Below, piece after piece: positions 1 through 7,336 of a stretch of DNA of 7,336 bases. The stretch spans positions 1-7,336 of the forward strand of contig URIN01000067.1 in NCBI GenBank assembly GCA_900547915.1. Direction: 5' to 3'. Origin of the DNA: an uncultured Clostridium sp. GTDB lineage: Bacteria > Bacillota > Clostridia > Oscillospirales > Acutalibacteraceae. The first letter of the stretch is position 1. Each line of letters begins with the position of its first letter. The position numbers and the translations under genes are program-made. The notes beneath the pieces are model-generated. The model saw only the letters and a list, made by a program, of their open reading frames with translations, searched no databases and was not told the origin of the DNA.

Positions 1-2
1 TT

Positions 3-62
3 GAGGCGTACGATAAAGCTTTTAATGAGGGTATTATAAATGCAGACTATTACAAAAGATGA
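3..62 (+). CDS. Possible 3' tail of an upstream gene (partial)
   Basis: An open frame enters from the left edge (codons starting at base 3) and ends at a TGA at 60-62, reading EAYDKAFNEGIINADYYKR. The composition and codon choice look like ordinary protein of this genome. The other two forward frames close earlier: TAA at 37-39 and TGA at 2-4. If real, it overlaps the mutase start at 40 by 23 bases and is the end of an upstream gene in the same operon. Only 19 codons are visible, so no family can be named, and chance openness over this length is likely enough that the call is weak. The alternative is that bases 1-39 are a short leader or intergenic sequence. Confidence 0.25.
   Translation, partial: EAYDKAFNEGIINADYYKR
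27..31 (+). promoter_or_regulatory. Ribosome binding site for the phosphohexomutase
   Basis: GAGGG lies 8 bases before the ATG at 40. It supports that ATG over the next in-frame ATG at 67, which has no comparable purine tract at the right distance. No promoter can be recognised in the 39 bases available. Confidence 0.6.
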
Positions 63-1542
63 ATTGATGAAACTTAAGAGCGGCAGCGATATTAGGGGTG
101 CCGCAGTTGAAACCGAAAATGAAAAAGTGCAGTTGACTGATGAAGTTGTTGAATCCGTATGTACCGCGTTTGTAAGGTGGTATAAGGCAAAATTCGGTTG
201 CTCTGATTTTACTGTTGCCGTTGGTCACGATTCAAGAATATCGGCAGATAGAATAAGAAAAGCAGCTATTTCCGCATTTTGCGCAGAGGGCGCATATGTT
301 TATGACTGCGGTCTTTGTGCTACTCCTGCAATGTTTATGGCTGTGGTATCAGATATCAAGGTGTGTGCTTCTCTTGAGATAACTGCTTCTCACCACCCGT
401 ATCAGAAAAACGGACTCAAATTCTTTACTCCGAACGGTGGACTTGAGGGCTTTGAAGTTGAGGAGATATTAGACCTTGCTTATGATATTGAAAAAGGAAA
501 TAAAACAGGTGAGGTTAAAGAGTATGATTTTATGAACGTTTATTCCGCTCATCTCAGAAAGATAATAATTGAAGCTGTAAATGACGGTGATAAGCCTCTG
601 ACCGGCCTTAAAATATCAGTTGATGCAGGAAACGGCGCTGGTGGCTTTTATTCTGAAAATGTTCTTGCACCGCTTGGTGCCGATGTATCGGCAAGCCAGT
701 TTTCAGAGCCAGACGGTATGTTCCCCAATCATATTCCAAACCCCGAAAATCCTGTTGCTATGGAGAGCACTCAGAAAATGGTGCTCAGCAGTCATTCCGA
801 TTTTGGCGTTATTTTTGACACTGATGTGGACAGAATGGGATGTGTTTCTTCAGACGGTAAAGAAATCAACAGAAACCGCCTTGTTGCTCTTGCTAGCGCA
901 ATCGCCCTGCAAAACAATGAAGGAGGCACTGTTGTAACAGACAGCCTTACTTCTGACGGACTTCGTGAGTTTATTGAGAAAAAGCTCGGCGGCAAGCAGT
1001 TAAGATATAAACGTGGTTATAAGAATGTAATAGATAAAGCGATAGAACTCAATAAAAACGGTGTTAACTGTCCGCTGGCAATTGAAACAAGCGGCCACGC
1101 GGCGCTTAGGGAAAATTATTTTCTTGATGACGGCGCTTATCTTGCAGCAAAGATAATTTCATTGGCAGCTTTGCTTAAAAAGAAGGGTAAGGATATCAAT
1201 TCACTTATCAGCGAACTTAAAGAACCTGCTGAAAGTGTTGAAATTAGAATTCCTATCAATGAAAACGATTTCAAAACGTACGGTCAGAATGTGATCGACT
1301 CTCTTACTTCGTACGCACAATCAAATCCTGATTGGGAGATTGAAAAAGAAAATTATGAAGGTGTTAGAGTAAACTTTAATGGCGGCTGGTTCCTGCTCAG
1401 GCTCTCTGTTCACGATCCTATTCTGCCGCTTAATATTGAATGTGAAGAAAAAGGTCTTTCTGCAAAAGTTGCATCTGAAATAAAAGCTTTTGCACAGAAA
1501 TTTGATAAACTTGATTTGAGTAATTTTGATAAGGTACTGTAA
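40..1542 (+). CDS. Phosphomannomutase/phosphoglucomutase family protein (alpha-D-phosphohexomutase)
   Basis: This is a cytoplasmic enzyme that interconverts hexose 6-phosphate and hexose 1-phosphate, feeding nucleotide-sugar synthesis or glycogen metabolism. At 500 residues it is complete for the family. Visible landmarks in order are SDIRG (16-20) near the start, VGHDSR (61-66), the catalytic phosphoserine loop TASHHP (115-120, Ser117), the Mg-binding loop DTDVDR (260-265, Asp260/262/264), and the sugar-specificity loop ETSGH (349-353). The C-terminal phosphate-binding segment reads WFLLRLSVHDPILPLNIE (450-467). That last loop has RLSVHDP where many relatives have R-x-S-G/N-T-E-P; from memory this is a form common in clostridial and Bacteroidetes members, so the enzyme is probably active. 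Sequence alone does not separate mannose from glucose specificity, or exclude other hexosamine substrates. The start is chosen from GAGGG at 27-31. Its stop overlaps the addB start, so it is likely in one operon with addBA. The family call is firm and the substrate is open. Confidence 0.92.
   Translation: MQTITKDELMKLKSGSDIRGAAVETENEKVQLTDEVVESVCTAFVRWYKAKFGCSDFTVAVGHDSRISADRIRKAAISAFCAEGAYVYDCGLCATPAMFMAVVSDIKVCASLEITASHHPYQKNGLKFFTPNGGLEGFEVEEILDLAYDIEKGNKTGEVKEYDFMNVYSAHLRKIIIEAVNDGDKPLTGLKISVDAGNGAGGFYSENVLAPLGADVSASQFSEPDGMFPNHIPNPENPVAMESTQKMVLSSHSDFGVIFDTDVDRMGCVSSDGKEINRNRLVALASAIALQNNEGGTVVTDSLTSDGLREFIEKKLGGKQLRYKRGYKNVIDKAIELNKNGVNCPLAIETSGHAALRENYFLDDGAYLAAKIISLAALLKKKGKDINSLISELKEPAESVEIRIPINENDFKTYGQNVIDSLTSYAQSNPDWEIEKENYEGVRVNFNGGWFLLRLSVHDPILPLNIECEEKGLSAKVASEIKAFAQKFDKLDLSNFDKVL
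1531..1534 (+). promoter_or_regulatory. Weak ribosome binding site for addB
   Basis: AAGG inside the last codons of the mutase gene lies 7 bases before the addB ATG. It is a short match to the anti-Shine-Dalgarno, so addB probably depends partly on re-initiation by ribosomes finishing the upstream gene. Confidence 0.45.
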
Positions 1543-1544
1543 TG
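1540..1544 (+). promoter_or_regulatory. TAATG stop/start overlap (translational coupling)
   Basis: The TAA of the mutase (1540-1542) and the ATG of addB (1542-1544) share one base. This arrangement typically allows a terminating ribosome to restart on the next gene. It fixes the addB start and argues for one transcript. Confidence 0.7.
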
Positions 1545-4500
1545 CTGAATCTTATTTTAGGACGTGCCGGCTATGGCAAAACCGATTATTGCTTCAATAA
1601 AATAACAGCGCTTGCGAAAAGCGGAAATAAAGATATACTGCTCCTTACTCCGGAGCAGTATAATTTTACTGCTGAAAAAAAGCTTCTTTCATCTCTCGGA
1701 GAAAGCATGGTAAACAATGTTCAGAACTTGTCTTTTACCCGACTTTCAAATGAGCTGAAAAGACTTTACGGCGGCGATACTTTGCCTGTGTTGTCAAAAG
1801 GTGCAAAGGCTGTGCTTATGAAAAAAGCAATGGAAGCCGTAAAAGACGAACTGCAGGTATTTTCTAAAAAAACGGAAATAATGTCATTTATTTCTTCAAT
1901 GGTAGACATCTATGATGAAATGAAATCCTGTTCGAAATCCTGGCAGGAGATAAAAACGGCATCGGAAAATATTGACAAAAAACTTCTTTCAGGAAAGCTC
2001 GGTGACATTTCAAAAATCATTGAAAAGTACGAGCAGATGATTGACGGAAAATATTATGATACTGCAGACGAGTTTTCACGTCTTTATGCGAAACTTGCCG
2101 AAACATCTTATCTTAAAAGAAAAACGGTATTTATTGACGGATTTAACGGCTTTGTTGCTAATGAAATCAAAATTCTTGAACTTATCATAAAAGATGCAAG
2201 TGATGTTTATATTACACTTGCAACGGATTCTTACGGCATAAATGACGAATATGACCTTTTTGCATATATAAACAAAACGGCGTCATCTATAATCAGTATT
2301 GCCGAGAACAACGGTGTGCCTTACAGTATTATTAATCTTACTGAAAATCATAGAACACATAACCGGTATCTTTTAACGTGTGAAAAGGAAATCTTTTCAC
2401 AAGAAGGAGTATCTGTATCTGAAAAGCCTGATTCAATCAGTATTTATAAGGCCAGAAGCATTTCTGATGAGTGCGACTATGTTGCACTTAAAATAAGAAA
2501 ACTCTTAAGAAGTGGATACAAAGCGCGCGAGATAGCAGTCATTTGCAGAGACGCACAAAAATACAGAAATGAGCTTTCCTACGCATTCAGAAAGTACGAA
2601 ATACCGTTCTTTGATGATGAAAGGCAGAATATTAACGCTCAGCCTGTTATAGCATTTGTGCGTTTTCTTCTTAGAACCGTTACATATTCTTTCAAGTCTG
2701 AGGATATTCTCAGCCTTGCAAAAACAGGCCTTACCGCACTTGATTCAAAAGATATAAATTCACTTGAAAACTATATCTATATGTGGGGTATAAGCGGCGT
2801 TAGAAAGTGGGGAACGCCATTTGTTAATTCGGCAAAAGGCTTTTCAGCGGAACTTTCTGATTATGATAAAGCCGTTCTTGATAAGCTTAACGAATCGCGT
2901 GAGTATCTATATTCACGCCTGAACAGATTCAAAAAAGCTGTTGCTGACAGCAATGCGGCACAGATAAGTGAAGCAATATATAATGCACTGATTGCTTTCG
3001 GCGCAAATAAAAAGCTTAAATCCCTTGCTGGCGACCTGAACGAATTCGGTAAAAACGCTCTTGCTGATGAACAAAAACGAGTGTGGGATCTTTTAATGGA
3101 AATCCTTAACGATCTTGCATTCGTTTCTGAAGATGACGTAATTTCAGTAAAAGACTATGCGGGTTTGTTTTCTATAATGGTGAATTCAGAAGATCTAGGC
3201 GTCCTGCCTCAGGGGATAGACTGCGTTCAGTTTGGTCAGGCAGACAGAATGAGAGCGGACAATCCTAAAGCCGTTTTTGTTGTAGGTGCAAATGAAGGAG
3301 ATTTCCCAAAATCGGTTTTCAGCGGCGGGCTGCTTACAGAGAGTGACAGAGTAATCCTTAGTGAAAATGATTTTGCTCTATATTCTTTTGGCGAAACACT
3401 CACTTTTCAGGAGAGGTATTTTGCCTACATGGCTCTCAGTGTAGCTTCTGAAACGCTTTTTGTAACATACGAGGGAAATGTTAAAAACGATGCACCGTCA
3501 TCAATAATTACTTCTCTTATTTCTCTATTCCCTAATATCGAGATTCTGAAAAAGGAAGATATTCCTGAAACCGAACTTGTCGAAAGCCGTACTTCGGCTT
3601 TTGAGCTTATGACGGAGAAATTTGGAGATAATACAGCTTTTTCCGAATCTCTAAAAAAATATTTTGAAGATGACGGAAGATACGAGGCGGTAAAACTTCT
3701 TTTTGAAAACGATGATATTTCAATTAAGAATAAGGATAATTCCAAAGAATTGTTCGGAAAAGATATGTATTTGTCGGCTTCAAGGCTTGAAGATTATTTC
3801 AACTGCCGTTTCAGATATTTTTGTAAATTTGGCCTTATGGCAAGACCTCTACAAAAGGCGCAGATGAACGCGATGCAGACAGGTACTGTAATTCACTATG
3901 TGCTTGAAAATGTGCTTAATGATATCGGCACAAAGCAGCTTGCAAATGATAGCGAGGCTCGCATACGAATTATTGTAAATAAGTACCTTAATATGTATTT
4001 TGAAACACAGCTTGGAGATACCACTGAGTTTACAAAGCGTTTCCGTTATCAGTTTATGCGGCTTTCAAAAATGCTTTACAGTGTTGTTTTGCGTCTTGCA
4101 GACGAATTTTCTCATTCGTCTTTTTCTGCGGAGGCTTTTGAACTCACTATCGATAAAGACGGTGATGTTCAGCCCGCTGTTATTCAGCTTGAAGATGGTT
4201 CTGTTCGTATACGAGGCGCGGTTGACCGTGTTGATATACTTGAGAAAAACGGTGAGAAATATATTAGAGTAGTTGACTATAAATCAGGCAACAAGAAATT
4301 CAAACTTTCCGATGTGCTTTACGGTCTCAATCTTCAGATGTTTGTATATCTGTTTACTATCTGTTCCGATAAGAAAAGTAAATTCTGCGGAATACCTGCA
4401 GGCGTTCTTTACATGCACGCTTCAAAATCGGTTGCTTCTCTTGATTCTCAGAATACCGAAGAAGCGCTGCGTAAAAATGCAGATTCGGAATATAAAATGA

Positions 4501-4874
4501 AAGGCGTAGTTCTTTACGATGACGAACATGACATTCTTAACGATATGGAAGAGGGAGTTGAAGGCAGATTTATTCCAGTTTCATATGATTCTAAAGGGAA
4601 TGTTAAGGGATGCTTTGCATCACTAGAGGGGCTTGGAAGAATAGCCAGAAAGATAAACAGTCTGATAGCTGAAATGGGCAACGGGCTTCATAACGGAGAA
4701 ATAGGTCAAAATCCTATTGACGGAAAAGATCACGATAAAACCTGTGAATACTGCGATTACAGCGATGTATGTGCAAACAGAAAATATATTGATTACCGTG
4801 AAATGGATTCGCTGAAAGATGCGGAAGTAATATCAGCGCTTGAGGAGGTGCAGGACAGTGAGAAAATGGACTGA
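1542..4874 (+). CDS. addB: ATP-dependent helicase/nuclease subunit B, AddB
   Basis: AddB is the partner of AddA in the Firmicute break-resection enzyme. By family knowledge it has an inactivated helicase-like part that recognises Chi, and a nuclease that degrades the 5'-ended strand. The 1110 residues are close to typical family length (B. subtilis AddB is about 1166). The N-terminus has Walker A GRAGYGKT (7-14) followed by the AddB signature LLTPEQYNFTAEKKL (34-48). Further family landmarks are IDGFNGF (198-204), EIPFFDDE (353-360) and VGANEGDFP (581-589). The C-terminal RecB-type nuclease shows GAVDRVD (892-898) and VDYKSG (911-916), with Asp895, Asp912 and Lys914 as likely metal and catalytic residues. 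Iron-sulfur cysteines are Cys755 and the trio Cys1068, Cys1071 and Cys1077 (CxxCx5C), the same spacing as in B. subtilis. Cys761 is an additional nearby cysteine. All key motifs are intact, with no frameshift. The gene is coupled to the mutase upstream and overlaps addA by 17 bases. Confidence 0.97.
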   Translation: MLNLILGRAGYGKTDYCFNKITALAKSGNKDILLLTPEQYNFTAEKKLLSSLGESMVNNVQNLSFTRLSNELKRLYGGDTLPVLSKGAKAVLMKKAMEAVKDELQVFSKKTEIMSFISSMVDIYDEMKSCSKSWQEIKTASENIDKKLLSGKLGDISKIIEKYEQMIDGKYYDTADEFSRLYAKLAETSYLKRKTVFIDGFNGFVANEIKILELIIKDASDVYITLATDSYGINDEYDLFAYINKTASSIISIAENNGVPYSIINLTENHRTHNRYLLTCEKEIFSQEGVSVSEKPDSISIYKARSISDECDYVALKIRKLLRSGYKAREIAVICRDAQKYRNELSYAFRKYEIPFFDDERQNINAQPVIAFVRFLLRTVTYSFKSEDILSLAKTGLTALDSKDINSLENYIYMWGISGVRKWGTPFVNSAKGFSAELSDYDKAVLDKLNESREYLYSRLNRFKKAVADSNAAQISEAIYNALIAFGANKKLKSLAGDLNEFGKNALADEQKRVWDLLMEILNDLAFVSEDDVISVKDYAGLFSIMVNSEDLGVLPQGIDCVQFGQADRMRADNPKAVFVVGANEGDFPKSVFSGGLLTESDRVILSENDFALYSFGETLTFQERYFAYMALSVASETLFVTYEGNVKNDAPSSIITSLISLFPNIEILKKEDIPETELVESRTSAFELMTEKFGDNTAFSESLKKYFEDDGRYEAVKLLFENDDISIKNKDNSKELFGKDMYLSASRLEDYFNCRFRYFCKFGLMARPLQKAQMNAMQTGTVIHYVLENVLNDIGTKQLANDSEARIRIIVNKYLNMYFETQLGDTTEFTKRFRYQFMRLSKMLYSVVLRLADEFSHSSFSAEAFELTIDKDGDVQPAVIQLEDGSVRIRGAVDRVDILEKNGEKYIRVVDYKSGNKKFKLSDVLYGLNLQMFVYLFTICSDKKSKFCGIPAGVLYMHASKSVASLDSQNTEEALRKNADSEYKMKGVVLYDDEHDILNDMEEGVEGRFIPVSYDSKGNVKGCFASLEGLGRIARKINSLIAEMGNGLHNGEIGQNPIDGKDHDKTCEYCDYSDVCANRKYIDYREMDSLKDAEVISALEEVQDSEKMD
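4842..4850 (+). promoter_or_regulatory. Strong ribosome binding site for addA, inside addB
   Basis: GAGGAGGTG contains AGGAGGTG, eight contiguous bases matching the anti-Shine-Dalgarno. The GGAGG core ends 9 bases before the GTG at 4858. This decides the GTG start. It is far stronger than the addB site and may offset the weaker start codon. Confidence 0.85.
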
Positions 4875-7312
4875 ACCGCAAAATGACGCCATAAATGCAC
4901 GCGGTGGAAATATCATTGTCTCTGCTGCCGCAGGTTCGGGAAAAACAGCCGTGCTTGTTGAACGTGTTGTAAGGCTCATTACAGATGAAAAGAATCCGGT
5001 TGACATAGATAAACTTCTCATAGTGACTTTCACCATTCCTGCCGCTGCTGAAATGAAAGCAAGGATTTCATCAAGGCTTGAGGAGATATTAAAAGAAAAT
5101 CCGCAGAACCGCCGTATAATGCGTCAGTTGACACTTATTCCGTCTGCAAAGATATGTACTATTGATGCTTTTTGCCTCAATCTTGTAAGAGAAAATTTTT
5201 TTGAGCTATCAGTAAGTCAGGATTTTACTATTCTCGATAATTCAGAGGCAGGCATACTTTCTGATAATGCAATTAATACGGTGCTTGATGAATTTTATGA
5301 GGAAAATGATCCCGATTTTATAAAACTTGTTGAATCTCTTTCTTCACCTAAAGACGAAACTGGTCTTATTTCAGCAATAAAGGATACATATAATTATATT
5401 TCAGCTCAGCCTGTTCCGCTTGCGTGGCTTTCAAAAATGATCGAATCATATAGACCAGGCGTTGCTTTTGAGGATAGTATTTGGTATAAAAGCGCACTTG
5501 ATTATGCTTCTGAAATGCTGAAATACGCACTCGAAATTTCTGATGAATGCCTTAGTTTAATCAATAATGAGGACAGCTGTGCTGAGTATTACAGTGAATT
5601 CCTCGGTGCTGAAAACAATATGTGCCGAAAGCTTGTTGACACACTAGATTCTGGCTGGGATGCACTAATAGATGAACTTTCAAAGACAAGTTTCGGCACA
5701 TTTTATTCTAAGAAGAAAAGTTTTGAAGTACCGGATTATAAGGACGAGGTTGTTGCAAGGCGTAACTTTTATAAAGACATAATTAATTCTGTCAAAGAAG
5801 AAGTTACCATTCCATCTGAGAAATTTGAAGAAGATAATGCGGCGCTTTATCCAATATTGAGAATGCTTTATAATGTGGTTGAACGCTTTTCACAGGAGTA
5901 TCTCAAACTGAAAAACGAGCGCAATGCTTATACTTTTTCAGATATAGAGCATTTTGCGCTCAATCTACTTATGGATTCAGATGAAAACGGCAATATAGTT
6001 AAATCTGCTGCCGCAAAAGATCTTCAGTCTTCATTTTGTGAGATACTTGTTGACGAGTATCAGGACACAAATGAGGCGCAAGATACTCTTTTCAGCTTGT
6101 TGTCAAACGAATCAAACAGATTTATGGTTGGAGACGTAAAGCAGAGTATTTACAAGTTCCGATTGGCAATGCCGTATATATTTAACAGCAAAAAAGAAAC
6201 ATATAAGGATTATGATAAAGAAAATCCGTTGGGTGACGCTCGTATAATTCTTGATAAGAATTTCCGCTCAAGAAAAGATATATGCGGATTTACCAATTTC
6301 GTTTTTTCTGAATTTATGAGTGAAAAAGCGGGCGAACTTGATTATAATGAGCGGGAATATTTGAACTGCGGTGCTGAATATCCTAAGAGAGATAAACCGT
6401 GCATTTATCTCAAAATCACAGATGGCTGCAAGTCTGCTGATATTGATGAAAGCGAAGCTGTTCAGATCGCAAAAATTATAAAAGAAAAAATAGATTCTCA
6501 CGAAACTGTTTCTGACAGCGGTAAAGAAAGAAATATCACATACGGTGACTTTGCTATACTTTTGAGAAACAGTAAAAAGCATATTGATAATTATGAAAGA
6601 GTGCTTACGTCTTGCGGTATACCTACTGTTAGTGAGAGCAATTCAGACCTGCTTGAATGTTCTGAAATTAAAATGCTTCTTTCACTTCTCAGAGTCGTTG
6701 ATAACCCTTCAAGAGATATACCTCTGCTTGCGGTTATGATGTCTCCTCTTTATGGCTTCACGGCAGATGAACTTACCGAGATAAAACTTGAAAACGGCGG
6801 AACAAAACGCAGTCTGTATTCAAGTGTTGTCAGCTCAAAATCACAGAAATGTATTGACTTTATAAAAGAAATACAGATGTTTTCCGAAACTGCGGTAACA
6901 ATGAGCATATCGTCTTTTATAAGGTACATATGCGAATATAAGAGCGTATACGCGTTTGTTAACGCACTTGGAAATGGGGGACAAAGAAGCGCAAATATCA
7001 ACACTTTTATCGCTTTTGCCCAGAACTTTGACGCATCTTCAGGTGTTGGTCTTACTTCGTTTCTTCGCCTTGTTGACGGAATTGCGGAAAGCGGAGAAGG
7101 AATAAAGGCTGCTGAACTCAGCGCTGGTGGAGAAAATGCCGTAAAGATAATGAGCATTCACCATTCAAAGGGCCTTGAATTTCCTGTTGTTATTCTTGCG
7201 GGCACTTCAAGACGATATAATTACAGCGATCTTAATAACAGTTTGATTTTTAACGAAAAGTACGGAATATCGCTGAAACGCCACAATGAGGAAAAACTGT
7301 ACAGAACTGAAA
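4858..7312 (+). CDS. addA: ATP-dependent helicase/nuclease subunit A, AddA (3' end missing)
   Basis: AddA is the motor subunit of AddAB: a superfamily 1A (UvrD/RecB-like) 3'-5' helicase with a C-terminal nuclease. About 818 genomic residues of a usual 1200 or so are present. The GTG start follows a strong Shine-Dalgarno and gives the expected N-terminus WTEPQ (4-8, Q motif), then Walker A AAAGSGKT (23-30). Later motifs are TFTIPAAAEM (57-66, motif Ia), TIDAFC (101-106), TFSDIEHF (359-366), VDEYQDTN (398-405, Walker B, Asp399/Glu400), VGDVKQSIYKFR (424-435, motif III), LDKNFRSR (465-472, motif IV) and MSIHHSKGLEFPVV (765-778, motif V). The final helicase motif (the usual VALTRA region) and the nuclease domain lie beyond the window. 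Two positions differ from the usual family form: Ile-Pro at 60-61 where Asn-Ala is common, and Met438 in RLAMP where Asp or Glu is common. The frame has no internal stop. Bases after 7312 are sequencing adapter, so the residues they encode are not part of the protein. Confidence 0.96.
5620..5701. repeat. 11-bp perfect inverted repeat within addA
   Basis: ATGTGCCGAAA at 5620-5630 is exactly complementary to TTTCGGCACAT at 5691-5701, with 60 bases between the arms. The right arm is followed by a short T run (5701-5704). It sits in the poorly conserved insert between helicase motifs of addA. It could form a long-looped stem in mRNA, but chance could produce such a pair in a window this size. Confidence 0.35.
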
Positions 7313-7336
7313 CTGTCTCTTATACACATCTGACGC
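7313..7336. other. Untrimmed Nextera (Tn5 mosaic-end) sequencing adapter
   Basis: Bases 7313-7331 read CTGTCTCTTATACACATCT, the reverse complement of the 19-base Tn5 mosaic end used in Illumina Nextera libraries. The next five bases, GACGC (7332-7336), continue as the Read 1-side adapter does; the Read 2 side would continue CCGAG. All 24 bases agree with the adapter as I know it. The match abuts coding sequence of addA mid-codon, so it is adapter read-through at a contig end, not a biological transposon. The peptide it encodes in the addA frame, VSYTHLT, is a known kind of adapter artefact in predicted proteins. Confidence 0.96.

Noticed and set aside
620..937. Plus-strand open frame of 105 codons in another frame inside the mutase gene
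   Set aside because: It overlaps the Mg-binding region of a well-supported enzyme in a different frame and has no ribosome binding site or recognisable motif.
3425..3745. Minus-strand open frame opposite addB
   Set aside because: It is antisense to continuous AddB coding sequence, Ser/Phe-rich as expected for the complement of this codon usage, with no recognisable domain.
6750..7157. Minus-strand open frame of 135 codons opposite addA
   Set aside because: It lies fully antisense to a region with clear AddA helicase motifs, has low-complexity Ser/Pro/Phe composition and no convincing ribosome binding site. It is a shadow of the plus-strand gene.
1..7312. Chi-like AGCGG pentamers as regulatory hot spots near addAB
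   Set aside because: AGCGG (the B. subtilis Chi) occurs about nine times on the plus strand, near the roughly seven expected by chance for a 5-mer in this length. The Chi of this organism is also unknown.
7313..7336. Transposon end (Tn5/IS50 mosaic end) as a genuine mobile element
   Set aside because: Only the synthetic 19-base mosaic end plus Illumina Read 1-side bases are present, at the very edge of the sequence, with no transposase or element body. Library adapter is the simpler explanation.
1..7336. CRISPR array, tRNA/rRNA, riboswitch, defence or toxin-antitoxin system
   Set aside because: The three genes fill the window with overlaps and no intergenic space. I saw no regular repeats, cloverleaf sequence or unexplained gene. 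AddAB contributes to destruction of foreign linear DNA but is a known housekeeping repair enzyme.

Overview
This window is a compact, gap-free stretch of plus-strand genes from a low- to moderate-GC bacterium. The AddB/AddA type of recombination nuclease, the addB-addA order, the clostridial style of phosphohexomutase and an AT-leaning codon usage all suggest a Clostridia-class Firmicute, possibly a Ruminococcaceae/Oscillospirales-like gut organism. That placement is inference from gene style; no rRNA or other phylogenetic marker is present.

Layout. Bases 1-39 hold the end of whatever lies upstream, possibly the last codons of another gene running into the next one, and a ribosome binding site. 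Bases 40-1542 encode a complete 500-residue alpha-D-phosphohexomutase (phosphomannomutase/phosphoglucomutase family). Its TAA stop overlaps the ATG of addB by one base. Bases 1542-4874 encode a complete 1110-residue AddB, with an N-terminal Walker A motif, a C-terminal RecB-type nuclease core and four cysteines placed as in the AddB iron-sulfur cluster. addA starts at a GTG (4858) inside the 3' end of addB, behind a near-perfect Shine-Dalgarno, and runs off the window after about 818 residues. The missing part would hold the final helicase motif and the AddA nuclease domain.

How the genes work together. AddA and AddB form the Gram-positive counterpart of RecBCD: a heterodimeric helicase-nuclease that resects double-strand breaks up to a Chi site and prepares a 3' tail for RecA. 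The sugar-phosphate mutase has no obvious mechanistic link to DNA repair, but it is tightly packed and apparently translationally coupled to addB, so the three genes probably share a transcript.

The last 24 bases (7313-7336) are not genomic. They match the Illumina Nextera/Tn5 mosaic-end adapter plus the first bases of the Read 1 side, so this is a contig end with untrimmed adapter and the apparent last residues of AddA are artefact. I see no mobile element, CRISPR array, RNA gene or novel system; otherwise this is an ordinary housekeeping region.
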